Shown here in pieces: positions 1-12,118 of a stretch of 64,000 bases of DNA; position 1 is the first letter of the stretch, and each line of letters opens with the position of its first letter. The notes under the pieces are model-generated. The model had not been told where the DNA came from, did not search any database, and was given only the letters and a program-made list of their open reading frames with translations. Both the position numbers and the translations under genes were made by a program. This stretch comes from Ophiodon elongatus (lineage: Eukaryota > Chordata > Actinopteri > Perciformes > Hexagrammidae): positions 2,299,501 to 2,363,500 of the forward strand of contig JACSYO010002062.1 of assembly GCA_016806645.1 (NCBI GenBank), given 5' to 3'.

Positions 1-110
1 CAGTCTTCATTTTAGATTCACAACAGTTACTTTAAAAAAATAAAATAAAAGGTGCCATTTGCAGTGGTTTATGGGATCAGTAGTTCCTTCACTATTAAAA
101 TAATTAGGTC

Positions 111-572
111 TAAAGTCTTGTACCATTGGAATCTTTTCCATTTTCCAAAATGTCCATTTCTTTGCGCAGAATCAAATCTCCATGACACAATCCCGTCGGT
201 TCCATGATTACAACTCCTAAGAAAGGATTTTCTGAAATGTCACTGCAGTAAATTAATTAGAAATTAAGTGGGCCGTCACTGTTCAGCTCTACAACTATAA
301 TCAATTCAAATTCTTTTTTGTATCGCCCAATATCAAAGAATTTGCCTCAGAGGGCTTTACAATCTGTAGAGCACACGACAGCCTCTGTCCCAGGACCCTG
401 GTATCGGATCAGGAACAACTCCCCCCCCAAAAAAACTTAAACCTTTTACCTTAAAAAGACAATCATGATTTGAAACCAACTCAGGCATGGGACACGAGTC
501 TCCCACTGCTCGCGGTTTCTTAAATGTAGACATGGAAAGCGACATTGTGTGACATGAAGTTGTTCTACTTAC
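111..572. other. Intron 22 remnant, left end of the A/B duplication
   Basis: This stretch matches 43,717-44,147 of copy B with indels and a local rearrangement, beginning with TAAAGTCTTG in both. Bases 1-110 do not match copy B or anything else I recognise. The left edge of the shared segment is therefore at 111. Confidence 0.75.
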
Positions 573-634
573 TTTGTAGAAGTGCATTATGTTTTCCTTT
601 GTCAAAGTCTTCAGGTAGGACACTTCAGTGTTAT
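573..634 (-). pseudogene. ide: IDE copy A exon 22 (last exon present)
   Basis: A 62-nt exon (acceptor gttgcag, donor AAA|GTAAGT) encoding [20 protein letters not shown]. No exon 23 follows in the remaining 570 bases of the window. Reading on from the donor gives intron, not IDE. Confidence 0.92.
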
Positions 635-1577
635 CTGCAACACAAACAGGGGAAAACCGTTAGTGTTTCAAAAGGTTTAAAAAGGTTTAAAATTCCTCGA
701 CACTAGCAATCCATCACTCAAATGCATTTTTGGTCAAAGCTATTACTCCTGCATAATACTTGTTGTGTACAGAAAGCACCAGTAATATGGTACATATTAG
801 TTGGCTCATTCGTTATTGATATGTGAGACTTGAGTTGCCGAGTATCATTTTCATTTTTGCTAAGTGTTTGTCACAATTGGGAAAACTTTTCCAATCAACA
901 GTCTCTCTATTGCCATGAACAGGTTGATGGTAAATCAAGCATTCTGGTTGAACAGAATCTAACCATGTTAAAGCATCTTAGTGATAATATGTATCACTGA
1001 ATCAAGCAAAAGGAAACAATTAACTAACAGCAGCTGTGTGTGTGTGTGTAAACTCGGACTAATGGCGTGGGTAGTATGGCTTTCTGTGCCCTTTGCGTCA
1101 GGCGTGTCAGCTGCCCTCTCTCTCCCGACCCCCCAACCCCCTTTTTGAACACTGCTAGTATCAGTAATCACCACCACTCCCTTGGCAGCCTTTCAGTGTT
1201 GCCATCACTCAGAGCTTTAGGCAGATTACCAGTGAATCGAGCCCATTACAATCCATTATGGCACTCAGGAGAGTGCTGCAAGAGCCGTGTGCTACGGCTG
1301 CAGATTATCTCAGGTTTTAATCAATCCCAATTTGTGCAGCTCTAAGCAACATCCTGCTCCCCTCTGGAGCTGTTCAACACATTGATAAATATATTCTTCA
1401 AAGTTGCATTGGACTTTCTACCTAACACACAAGCTCCTTATATACACAAACAGCTGGCAGATCAGAAAGCGTTTTGAATATATATTTCAATGTACTTAAA
1501 AAGGTGCATTTGGATTGAAACCTAAACACAATCGAAGAGTTAGCAGTGAGGCGAAAAGGACTGCTGGGAGGCCTCAC

Positions 1578-1699
1578 CTCGGTTAAAATGATACTGTTGA
1601 GAGATGATCTCTCCCCAGTACTTGGCGCACTCAGCAGACAGCTTCTTCGGCTTATCCAGGCGGCGGATGGCCAGAGCCTGGATGTGTTTCTGGAAGGCT
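1578..1699 (-). pseudogene. ide: IDE copy A exon 21 remnant (5' part deleted)
   Basis: Only the last 122 nt of the 273-nt exon remain, from [20 protein letters not shown] to QQYHFNR, with donor GAG|GTGAGG. The first 151 nt, the acceptor and 34 nt of intron have been removed by a 185-bp deletion equivalent to 44,623-44,807 of copy B. The trinucleotide GCT is shared at both ends of the deletion. QQYHFNR also departs from QQYNFDR, which is found in copy B and human. Confidence 0.92.
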
Positions 1700-2149
1700 C
1701 AGCACAGAGGACAGACTGGGTACGTTGGGCTAACTGTTCAAAGACCATTTTACTCTCAAACTATTAGCTTCGCAATCATACACTCCTTTTCTACATGTCA
1801 AAAACATTTTACTCTAAGGATTTGGTGGAGTGCGTTTACGTCCTCATATTATTGTTATTATCATCTCTGTACCTTGATATTAACGTACGGTCTGGCGCTA
1901 TGATTACAGCACTGCTTTCAAGAAAACTCAATCCATTCATTCTCCAAGTTATTAAACATCATCATGGTTGACAGCTCTAGAATCCAACTACCATATGCAG
2001 ATTAAAGCTGCACAACTCAAAGAAAAACACCTGAATAAAACAGTCAAAACACGGCCGTCAGCTAAATTTAAGCACAAATGACAGTTTCTTGTCTTTATGT
2101 ACAATTGTGCTGCCCAAAATGTGTTGTGCTAAACCTTCTGTGGGCTCAC

Positions 2150-2317
2150 CCAGCTGTTCTTTGGTTCTCAGTGTGTTGAAGCAGGGCTCAGAGACGATCT
2201 GGCAGAACAGCTCCAGCAGCATGTTGTCGTGGGTGGTCTGCATGTCTGTCTGATAGTAGATCTCGATGCCGCAATTGTTGTGCACCTCGTTTCTCTGCTG
2301 GTAAACATACCAGCCAC
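2150..2317 (-). pseudogene. ide: IDE copy A exon 20
   Basis: A 168-nt exon (acceptor ctcag, donor CTGG|GTGAGC) encoding [20 protein letters not shown] through TLRTKEQL, part of the substrate-contacting fourth domain of IDE. The peptide is the same as in copy B. About 500 bp just upstream of this exon (2,337-2,842, intron 19) is absent from copy B. Confidence 0.93.
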
Positions 2318-4076
2318 CTGAGAGGAACAGAAGAATGTTTATTTGTTTTTCTGAGACAAAGGGGGAAAAAAACAGGGCTCTCAAGCTGAGCCTGAAAAAA
2401 ACTTTGTTGCATGTCATAACCCCCTCTCTCTTATTTCTACACTGTCCTCTGTCAAATAAAAAGAGAAAAATGGCAGGGAAATGCATTTCCCCAGCCTAGC
2501 TGTACACTTCTATATAATCCTTCTATGCATAAATGGGTCTTTCAACAACACAAATCAATGCTGCCTAACAAGTTAGATATTTCAAAAGTAGATATAAAGT
2601 CACGCCCACGCATTTTGCTCGAGTCGTAGAGGAGTGTAAGAGAGTAAAACAGGGAAGTTGGTGACGCTCTCCAGAGAGGAGGAGACGGACGTTCTGCTCA
2701 ATGCCGACATCGGGCTTTTTTTGCTGAGCGGTTCCTAAATTGGTCTCCTCTAGCCTTTCATCTGTACTTTAAACTTTCTTTTGAGCAGAACATGGAGAGG
2801 AGCCATCCGTTCCTTTCCCACTCAGCTTCAGTTTGTTTGAGTCCATTGTGATCAAGCTCACTTTGAATGGCGGACGAGTTGAGGCTGGGTAATGCGGGCG
2901 CCCTTATGCACATGCTGACGGAGCACTTCGGCTCTGGGTTCGGGGAGTGTCACGTCCACAGTGGCATCATCTCCCCAAGCATTATTTCCCCAACATGTCA
3001 ACGGTTTTACTTAAGTCTACTTGGAAAACATAGAAAAGTAACAGTAAACATTGTGGGCAGGGAAACTCTTTGATTAACCAAAGCACTAATAGGAACTGTG
3101 GAATATTCCGGCGGTGTGTCGTTGTGCGTTTGGTTTGGTCAGTGTGCTTTCAGTCTACTCAGAAGAAGTAAATCCTGCATACTAAGAGGTGAAACTGAAG
3201 TTTTGTACAGCACAACGGCTTACTGCACAACGTACGGCTTTAGATTCCCAATCAATCACTTTATGAACATATAAATCACAGGTATGCCAGTATTTTGTGC
3301 CATTGCTACAGAAAACACGAATAACTTTAGTTGCAGATTTTGTTGTTTTCTATTATCAGTCCATTATAATATTATATGGAGTATTAAAAAGCCTTGTCAA
3401 TCAAATAAACAGTGATCGCAGGCTCCAAAATTGTGCTTGAAATTTGGGTATTGGGTTATTTTCGGATTACATTTTGATCCCACGATTCCTTTAACAAAGA
3501 TTAATGTCGAACTGGACAGATTAATGGGAACTTTCGGCTCTAAAGCTTTCAGCTGCAAGAGTAATAACGTGTTTCTTGGGTAGACGGTTTGTCATTTCAT
3601 AATCCAACTTTATGTTTGCATCCTTCTCCCGCGCTCCTGCTCTTTGTCTGACTTGCAGCCTGGAGCCCAGCCTGGAAAATCCCTCGGTGAGACACAGGAT
3701 GTCTCCAGGTGGCCCTGCACGGCTCAGATTTTCCCCTCCACATAACTCGACTTTCCTAATGTAATCAGAAAGCGAACACAGGTGCTTTGCTTGCCGTGTG
3801 TGCATTCGTCTCTGAGCTCAGTGGAAGGTGCGTACGCACTTTGCTCAATGACGTCCATTTCCAGTCAGCGACTATTATGTTTCTCTGAGGGAAATGAGGG
3901 CTGTCAAACTTAATCAAATCTTTACAAACGCAAAACAGAGTCACAGATGATGAGGACATGAGCGCTGGGTAAGGACTCCTCCGCATGGCCGCCGTGGAGA
4001 CGGGCACTATTGGCAAGTGATGACTAAGAGTGCTCAACCGGCGTGTGACCGGGATGAGGGGGCGTACAGGACCTAC

Positions 4077-4188
4077 CGTCTGGAACCTGCACCTCTCTGT
4101 AGCGAATCAGCTGGCTTGGGAGGAGGGGCTTTGTGTGAGCATGCTGGATGAGCGCGTCATCCAACATTTGCATCATGCCAAGAGCAGA
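4077..4188 (-). pseudogene. ide: IDE copy A exon 19
   Basis: A 112-nt exon (acceptor ctctag, donor GACG|GTAGGT) encoding [20 protein letters not shown] through RYREVQVPD. Copy B differs at two residues (MI and LED). Splice sites are intact. Confidence 0.92.
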
Positions 4189-4410
4189 CTAGAGACGAAA
4201 AACAAGGGAGGGAAAATAAAACTTTAGTCCTCGCAAACAATATTGTGAAGGAAAATTCTATTCTCAGGAACGTATTAGTTAAGTTACAAATTGTTGGATA
4301 GACCTAATCCCCAGAGCTAAAAGTCACATATCTGTGACACACACTTTCCCTTCACCTGGCTTCTATTTCAGGGAGGGATATTTTATGTAATTTCCCCAGA
4401 ATTGCTTCCG

Positions 4411-5240
4411 AGAGCAGTGTACGTTTCCAGAGACAATGTAGCGATAAACCAACATTTTGTTTTTAACAGTCAGCAGTAAATGGTTTGAAAATAGTTGAAT
4501 TATGTGGGTCAGAAGTCAAAAATTTCAATAGCAGACACGTCACACTATAGAGCAAGTAGTTTATCATTTAATAGCTCGACTGGATATATATTGCAAATAT
4601 CTGCGATTCAATCCATCCTAGTCAAAAAGAATATTTCAGATATCCACAACGTCATTCTTCGCAAGAAAAATGACGTTTAGCCAATCGGGTGTACTGGGCA
4701 TTACATTTCAGGTATCCACAACTGCATTTTTTTTATCTGCAATGGAATTATTACAAAGAAAAACTGACATTTTAGATCTCTACAATATAAATGTTACTAG
4801 TCATAAGTGAAGTCAGCAATTGTGGCATTTCATTATCTTTTTTGATATTCAGAAAAGACATTTGGGGATATCTGAAATTGCTTTGTTTCTGACCATAATG
4901 CCTGACCACCATTTATTATTTCTATTTGTCACAACGTATTTTGGATATTAAACATTACATTATGGAAATATTTTTCATTTTGAATATCTGAAATTAAAGT
5001 TATGATTTGTAACAATTGGATTGTAGATATCCAAAATGTTACATTTGACTAGGAAGAACACAATTACAGATATCTGCCACATATATCCAGTCTAAACATT
5101 CTACTTTTTGAAAATTTAAAGATATCTTCAATTTAGTTTTGACTAGCACAGTCAAAGTTGAAAATATCTTGAAATACAATTTCTACAAGAATGTTATTGT
5201 GGATATCGTTAATTACCATTCTGACTAGTGAGAATGACAT
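4411..5240. repeat. Degenerate repeat array with GATATC-type core
   Basis: This part of intron 18 of copy A contains many diverged copies of a short unit built on (A)GATATC(T) and its neighbours TTTCAGATATC, GGATATC and TGACATTT, in both orientations. Copy B has unrelated sequence at this place (46,750-47,110). I do not recognise the family. Confidence 0.6.
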
Positions 5241-5499
5241 TTTTTGAAGAGGAGAAATGCCATCATGGCTATCACAAATGTAATTACAGATGTAACTTTT
5301 ATAGCTTTACAAAATACATGTTTTACCGTAACATTTCCTGCCTTGTTATTGCCCCCTTTGCTAACATTAATAAGTACAAATGTCCCATCAAAACATGACT
5401 ACATGATTTGTTATTTATCACACAGCCTCATATTACAAGGCTACTTTGCAAAACTGCTTGGTCATTTCTTGCTCTGGCAGTCATGTTTTTAAGGACTTA

Positions 5500-5990
5500 G
5501 ATGGTTTAATACATTCATACCTCGCTGATTGCTTATTAGAGTATGTTCCAAACCGTTCCGTAGGTCGTCTAGCAGTGGCTTGCGCAATGTGCCCAAAATG
5601 ACTTACAAAAACATATATGTTGAAGCAGCCTTCTGTTGTTATGCACCAAAGGTTTGGAACAAACTCCAATCACAAAAAAGTTAAGCACCTTCTGTTGAAA
5701 GCTTAAAAAATATATTTATCAATTCCACCTCTTCCTAACACCATTGTTTATTTATTTATTTATTAAGTTATTTTTGTAGGATTTCTTTAATATCTTCTTT
5801 AATGTTCAACTTGTTTTTATAACTAGTATTATTATACTTTGTATCTCTTAAGGATATTATTTTTTGTGTCCCCTGTTTTTAAATACCTGCGTTATTGATA
5901 TATTTCTCTTGTGAAGCGTCTTTGAGCTGCATTTTATGTTATGAAAAGGTGCTATATTAAAAGATTATTAACATTATTATAGGAACAAGC
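5500..5990 (+). mobile_element. 3' end of an L2/CR1-like LINE (copy A intron 18)
   Basis: On the plus strand, [14 protein letters not shown] resembles the extreme C-terminus of L2/CR1-type ORF2. A tail with TTGTGAAGCGTCTTTGAG, GCTATATTA and an ATT-rich end follows. There is a stop inside the peptide. A shorter version is in copy B at about 47,320-47,670, so the insertion predates the duplication. Confidence 0.6.
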
Positions 5991-6313
5991 CTTCACTGTA
6001 GTACCCCGATGACAAAAAAATTGATCATTCCTCCCACTGGTGAGACTAATTCTCTCTCCAACAGACGGTGACGCTGTTATCATTACAAGGAGTCAGGTGG
6101 GTGCTGTGACAGCTGGGACATCATAAAAAGTGAAACTTGATCACAAGATCTTATGAGAGGTTTTTGAATATAATCCTCTGTGATATCATAGGAAGGCAAG
6201 ATTAAAGGCAGAATGTGTGAAATGTTTGAGAATAAAAAAGTATTCAATATTCATCTGAGATTTTTTCTTTTACAAAACTTCTATAAAAACCAAGTAAAAA
6301 CACAGTGACAAAC

Positions 6314-6405
6314 CTTCTTGGTGATGTTGCCATGGAGAAGGGCTTCAATATGTAACCGTGACAATAGCTGAGGTATGAAGGCCTTGAGGCGTGGGAGAGT
6401 CACAT
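6314..6405 (-). pseudogene. ide: IDE copy A exon 18
   Basis: A 92-nt exon (acceptor ttccag, donor AAG|GTTTGT) encoding [20 protein letters not shown] through LHGNITKK. It keeps the family-like GNITK end that copy B has changed to GNIPRE. Confidence 0.92.
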
Positions 6406-6678
6406 CTGGAATACAGATCACAGAAAACAGCAATCAAACAGCAATTTCCCAAACTGCTATCAAGTATGAATAAGGGGAAAAAACTGAATAACTTGTGTGT
6501 GGGGATTTCATCACACAGCATTCCTCTCGCAAACATGACAAAAAGCAGGCAAACATTAGACAATCATGCAAGCCTGGTAAAACACACACACAAATTTCAA
6601 GTCCGTCTTAACGTGGGCTGGCCAATCTGAATTCAAGCAGCGTCTGACCCAGATTCAATGATGAGCAACTACAGGGAT

Positions 6679-6700
6679 ACACACACACACACACACACAC
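6679..6700. repeat. (AC)n microsatellite
   Basis: Eleven AC units in intron 17 of copy A. The region is replaced by a Tc1 element in copy B. Confidence 0.9.
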
Positions 6701-6930
6701 AGACTAGGAAACATGATTTTGTGTCCACAGCAACACTAACTAATAAACTAAGCAAAAGGAGACCGAAAGTGTCTCAAAGACCCCATACTGGGGGACAGCA
6801 GGAGGGTAAGGACCCTGATAAGGGAACATGGCGGGGTAATTGGAGGCCCTGGTGACTGGGCTGCAGGCTTTGACCCTGCAGGTTGATTGAGTATCGTGTG
6901 AATTTGAGGATAGTCTGTGTAAACTCTGGG

Positions 6931-6981
<51 letters not shown>
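6931..6981. repeat. (AT)n microsatellite
   Basis: About 51 bases of AT repeat in intron 17 of copy A, absent from copy B. Confidence 0.9.
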
Positions 6982-6984
<3 letters not shown>

Positions 6985-7394
6985 CAATCTGCCCTTCAGG
7001 TTCCAGACAGGCAAGGGGGGAGAGGAAAGACTGCAGCTAGGGAGGCATCTGCTCGAGACCAGCCTCAGCATTCAAATGAGGATGTCAGGAGGAAAACAGA
7101 GTAGAAGAAAAGACCTACGGTGAGGAGGGAAGAAGTGGCCCTCCATCGATGGTACGCCAAACACACTGAAACTTAAACCCTGGAAAACAAGCATATGAAC
7201 CAAACAAAACAAAAAATAGTGAACTTTCTTACCAACGGCCAGACAGTTATTCAGCCTCATACAGCTACTATGAACTTCAGTGAACTCGGTTTGGACCACA
7301 GTCGAAAAAGAAGGGGGATAATGAGCACAAGGGGCTGGGACTTTGAGACGGAAGTAAAGAGAGAAAGGGAAAGATTAAGAGAATCCATCCTCAC

Positions 7395-7515
7395 CATCTA
7401 GAGCCTCTCTTAGCTCGTCTTTGCTCCAAGCAACCTCAGTCATTAGTAGATGGAGGTAGTACATGGCGTGCTGGTGAGGCTGCTCGGCTCTGAAGTTATT
7501 CAAAGACCTCATGTA
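7395..7515 (-). pseudogene. ide: IDE copy A exon 17
   Basis: A 121-nt exon (acceptor ccgcag, donor GATG|GTGAGG) encoding [20 protein letters not shown] through LREALD. It reads YYLHLLM and AWSKDE where copy B and human read YYLRLLM and AWTKDE. Confidence 0.92.
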
Positions 7516-7754
7516 CTGCGGGGAAACGGAGAAGGCAAAGTCAGTTCAACATCGACACTTTATAACCATGATTTAAAATAAAGATAAAAAGAGCATGTCA
7601 GAACTACTGTAGTAAATCAAACTGACTACTACTATTTATTTATCTTGTGCTGCAATGTAGGTTCTGTAGGTTAAATAAATTGCAAGTCATCCGTTTGATC
7701 GATCATGACTCATCACAACTTCGTACGGATGATGGAGTTCCAGTCAGAGCTTAC

Positions 7755-7865
7755 CGCTTCTTTGATGATGTCAAAGCGCTTCTCATCTATCTCAAAGTTG
7801 GCCATCTTCTCAACGATCTTCTTCAGCAGGATGTGCTGTTTGTCACTGTAACCTTTAACGGACAG
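7755..7865 (-). pseudogene. ide: IDE copy A exon 16
   Basis: A 111-nt phase-0 exon (acceptor gccgcag, donor GCG|GTAAGC) encoding [20 protein letters not shown] through FDIIKEA. It keeps the family-like LLKK where copy B reads LLEK. Confidence 0.92.
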
Positions 7866-9487
7866 CTGCGGCCGACAGAGAGAGAACAGATGGTACATTA
7901 TCAACAGACAGAAAGGTGAGCCTGAAACTACATCTTCATTTGGTTTAGGTTAGGTTTTGTCCCATTTCTTTATTAGGTTCTGGAATTAGTGGCTGACCAG
8001 ATGAATGTCAAGAAAAGCCCATCCCTCTGCCGCTTAAGATAAATCACACAATTTACAAAAGACATCCCAAAATATCTAGTAGCATGTATATATTTGCCTT
8101 AAATGTTCAAATTAACTTCAAACTAAAAACGTGGAAGAACATACATATTAAAAAAAGGGCAATATTACAATATTAACTGTTACACTGCCGAACAGCATGC
8201 TGGGTACAGCTCGCTCTCAGTCGTCGTTTGTGTAAACTTTTGCGCCCAAATGACGCTAATACTCTAGCGTTGCTGGGGGATGCAACTATGTCCCAGCAGG
8301 TGTATTGCTCAGCACCCAAGGAGGCGCTGTGTCGAGTGTGAAGTGGTTTGGATGAGCGGTTCCCGAGAAAGCTACAAGCAGCAACACTGGAGGCCAAGCA
8401 AACGTTGTAGAGGCACGTTTCGAACGGGCACTGCACTAGTTTAAAAATAAAACAGTCAAGGTTATTTAAAGCCTCTACTTTGCAATGTCATCGGAGCCTC
8501 GTGGGCCTTCATGATTCAGCAAAACCTCCAGCTGCACGGCTATGCTCTCAGACTCATCTCATTCCTCCCCACTTGATGTCGCGGGGATCCCTGCGGTGAC
8601 ACCTATTAAATGTAATCTCCCCTAACATCGTTAACCTTGACAAACGCCCGGCCAGCCACACCAATACGGCTGACTCAAATCACTTGCAGCCCATCACAAG
8701 ACTACACAGATAGTGTGCTGGATAGCTGTCTCTAAGGGCACACGGCAATCATGAATTCACAGGTGAGAGGAAGCTACAGAATGCGGGTCACTAGGTCACG
8801 TGACAGAGGGTGAAGAGTGTTAGTAAAGGAAGTTAGGAAGCTGAAAAGAAAAAGAGCAAAACACCACCACCACCGCAAACCAGTTTCATTCATAGGTAAG
8901 CTGCTACTTTGCTGTGCAACATTAAATCCCTGAAAGAGACAAACAGTTGAGAAAACTACTGTATTCATAAATTGGGGAAATAAAGAAGTTGTCCGATTGG
9001 GCAAGTAGCGTGTAACCATGTCCATCAAACGTCCAGGATACGGATCTACTTCCAACGTCCTTTGTGCACTCGCATCAGCAAAAATGTGACAAGAAATACG
9101 CCAGAGAATCTGCATCATTTGGCTTTATTTTATTTACTACCAGTCTGACACTAAAACAATAGAAGCGAGAGAATGGCAGCCAAACGACCAAACAATAATT
9201 AGAGAGAGTGGGTAAAATCGTGCCATCATCCAGTCCTTTTCTCATTCTCCTTTTAAATGCACATGCACTGCAATTTCCCTGAATGAATCTGTAGTATCAG
9301 TCACTCATGCATCCTTGAATGAAACAGCCAGGAGTCAGTAGAAAGTTAAAGTTTACACGTCAGGTTGGAGGAACAGGACACATAGTACTTCACATAATCA
9401 AACTGAGCGCAAAAAAAGCCATTTCCACACCGTCAAAGCCTCTGCTGGCACCTCCACTTCCCTTCAGACTTCAAATGGCTTACTTAC

Positions 9488-9605
9488 GAGGATGGCATTC
9501 ATCCCTGAGGCTACGCCATATGTATACTCGTTTAAATCATCCTTCAGTAACCTGAGTAGCAAAAATGCCATGTTGCAGTGCAGGGGATCTGTATATAGGT
9601 AGCGA
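9488..9605 (-). pseudogene. ide: IDE copy A alternative exon 15b, 27-bp deletion
   Basis: This is a second version of exon 15 (acceptor attag, donor CTC|GTAAGT) encoding [20 protein letters not shown] through [10 protein letters not shown]. It is 118 nt long against 145 nt in copy B because a 27-bp, nine-residue segment (AARLAGLVY in B) is missing. The deletion lies between two CATA repeats. The frame is kept but the conserved core of the exon is lost. Confidence 0.9.
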
Positions 9606-10274
9606 CTAATGGAAGGAAAAGAATAAACAAAAAAAAAAAATACATGTGCGTTGGAAATGAGGGGTTGTCCAAAAAAAAAATACACAATGCAAGAATGATG
9701 AGAAGAGTATGTATATGCAGCCTTATGACCAGTTTTCTGTCCTTTAAATCATAAACGCCACTTTACCTGATGCGATGAGCAAATTTACATTCAACCCAAA
9801 AAACATCTTACTGAGAGAAATGAAAATGATTCGGTATGCCCGACAACGTGAGCCCAAGCAGTCGAAGGGATTTTGCGGAAGGTGGATGAAGAAAAAAGGG
9901 AAGAAAGAATTGATGAAGGAGGAAGAGGAAGATGCAGACAGAACACAGGCTAGACCAGCCAGGTCTGGGTTTTAAAGTTTTCTGAAAATCATTTTCTTTT
10001 TAACTGCATGGATGTAAACCATGAGTTATGTCTGAAATTGTCAGGTAGTTTGACAATATAGACAATGGTCATATCAGACATTTCTAAACTCTCATCATTA
10101 ATTGTATCATTCTGTGTTAAAATCTTCCAATCTGGCAGTGCAGACGTCTTAAAGCTACCTGTCAAAACCAGGCCTGGCTGAGCCTCAGTAGCCCAGTCTG
10201 AGGAAGATTGAGGTTGGAGACATAAGGTCTGGGATGCAGCGTGAGGTCGATGGGGAGGGATTTTGAATACTTAC

Positions 10275-10419
10275 ATACATCCCATAGACGGTATTTTGGA
10301 GGTCATAGTTCAAGCCGGCTAGCTCGGCTGCATATGCATACTCGTTGAGGGAGTCCTTGAGGAGCTCAAGGTATAAATATGCCATGTTACAATGCAGTGG
10401 GTCCACATAAGCAAAAGGG
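10275..10419 (-). pseudogene. ide: IDE copy A exon 15a
   Basis: A 145-nt exon (acceptor ccacag, donor TAT|GTAAGT) encoding [20 protein letters not shown] through [11 protein letters not shown]. It is the canonical form of the alternative exon 15 pair. Splice sites are intact and the peptide is identical to copy B. Confidence 0.93.
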
Positions 10420-11466
10420 CTGTGGAGAAAACGGCAGCGGTCAAACAAAGCACAGAAACAAAGCGTAGAGATGTTGGTCTCTACGTCCTACATTTTCTCA
10501 TAGTAGGAGCTGACGGTATTACAAAATGCCGTAGAGAACGTGGCTCTACACTTTAACATACAATTATCTATAGTCAGTGAGACATTTGAGGGGGATGCTA
10601 TGCAAGTAAAATATGAAAAAGAAATTACAGGACCAAAAGAGTTGATCATGGGGCGGTTTGCCAATCACGAACTAACCAGGTCCTCCCAGCGTTACAAATC
10701 GATAAATTGCCGACTGACTGAAGTTAATTAGGGGTGAGAAGGTACACAAAACGTTCCAATACAGGATGTTTGGTATCCACCTCGTTACAACCTATGAACC
10801 AAATAATTGACCAACCCAGAAGGGTTTGGCAGTGTTTCAGTGGCAACTGACTAAACCACGCTAATCCAGCCTATCCCAGTTTGTTACTTTATGTGTGAAA
10901 TGAAAAAAGCCTCAAAACGCCTTAATTAAGGAGCAGCTAACCCGCTGAAAAGCATTTCAGTAAAATGGCTTTCAATTTCAGGTTTGTGTAGCGTTTCCTT
11001 GGTTGCATTTCTATTGCTCCCAACAAGATGGCCTGGGACACTCTGTGTGACTGACCAGAGTTCTGTTAACATAAATTATTGAGAAATCCCCATTTTAAAA
11101 CAGAACATGTTCAGCTTCCAGAAGATTTATAGCTTCAGTTTAACTCTTCCTTCAGCTCCTTTGAAAGATTAAAATATTTTTTTATTGTAGAGCAGCTATA
11201 GGAATTGTTTACACAACCACTAACAATTGATAAAAATATGTTTTCTAGACACGTTTCTGCACTTTTTTGTTGGCCGATTACTTTTAAATATCACTACTCA
11301 TGTTTTACGTGCATTGCATTCGTAACAGTATTTTTTATTTTATTATTGTAACGATTAGACCTTAGGAGGAAACCCTTTAATATTACAAAGTAAAAAGTTG
11401 ATATTCTGGTGAGGACCTTGCACCTTAAGTTCCAGCTTAACTACAAAAGGTTCAGTTAGTACGCAC

Positions 11467-11549
11467 CTGAAGAACTCAAAGTTCAGGCAAGCCTTGGGCA
11501 GGAAGAACTTGTCATCCTGCTTGAACCACACCTTGCTCATAGCAGTGTC
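11467..11549 (-). pseudogene. ide: IDE copy A exon 14
   Basis: An 83-nt exon (acceptor tcccag, donor TTCAG|GTGCGT) encoding [15 protein letters not shown] through ACLNFEFF. It ends in AG, which completes a serine codon with either exon 15a or 15b. Its peptide matches copy B. Confidence 0.93.
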
Positions 11550-11995
11550 CTGGGAGAAATGAACACCACACACAGGCAATTCATATTTTCATTTTCAAGT
11601 CCATTCTGTCCAAAGATAATTGTTTGCGGTCCCTGGAAATGAAAAGTCAGCTACACGCCACAAGAAGGGAGTGAGCATTTGCCTCATCATAAATTCAACA
11701 AAGGGTTAGGGGTTAGGGTTGATATGAACAGATTACACAAGAGTCGTCGTGCAATAAAAGAAAAAAGGCTTTTAGTTGGCCTTTCCTCAGAGTGGAATAA
11801 GTACGCTGGTGTGAATATCTTAGCTCCTCTGATCTTGACATGATGGCAACAACAGTACTAAATGCTTTAGGTCTCAATCACAATACTATATTGGCATATG
11901 AAAGCACAACAGAGGTGTTTAACAATATACAGTAGGTAATGAAGAGCAACAACACATTGAGTACTTTGATGGAGCTATGCAGCAAAAACACTTGC

Positions 11996-12118
11996 CTTAA
12001 TTAAAGTGGGGACGGGTGGAGAGTCTTTCTCAAGAGGGTAGATCTCGAAGTTGGTCGGGATGAACTCGTTTTTCATGGGCAATTTGAACTTGCTGTTGAG
12101 GTCTGCGCTTGCCCATTT
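11996..12118 (-). pseudogene. ide: IDE copy A exon 13 with GC donor
   Basis: A 123-nt phase-0 exon (acceptor tttcag) encoding [19 protein letters not shown] through PTLIK. The donor is AAG|GCAAGT, a GC-AG intron; the same GC donor is present in copy B, so it predates the duplication. Confidence 0.92.

Noticed and set aside
6748..7071. Reading frames encoding IY repeats
   Set aside because: Translation of the (AT)n microsatellite, not a protein.
9319..9555. Plus-strand frames overlapping IDE exons, here and elsewhere
   Set aside because: Antisense shadows of minus-strand exons and introns; none has an independent domain.
11702..11722. Telomere-like GGGTTAGGGGTTAGGG in intron 13 (also at about 56,813)
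   Set aside because: Only two to three units, present in both copies; no sign of a telomere or a chromosome-fusion site.
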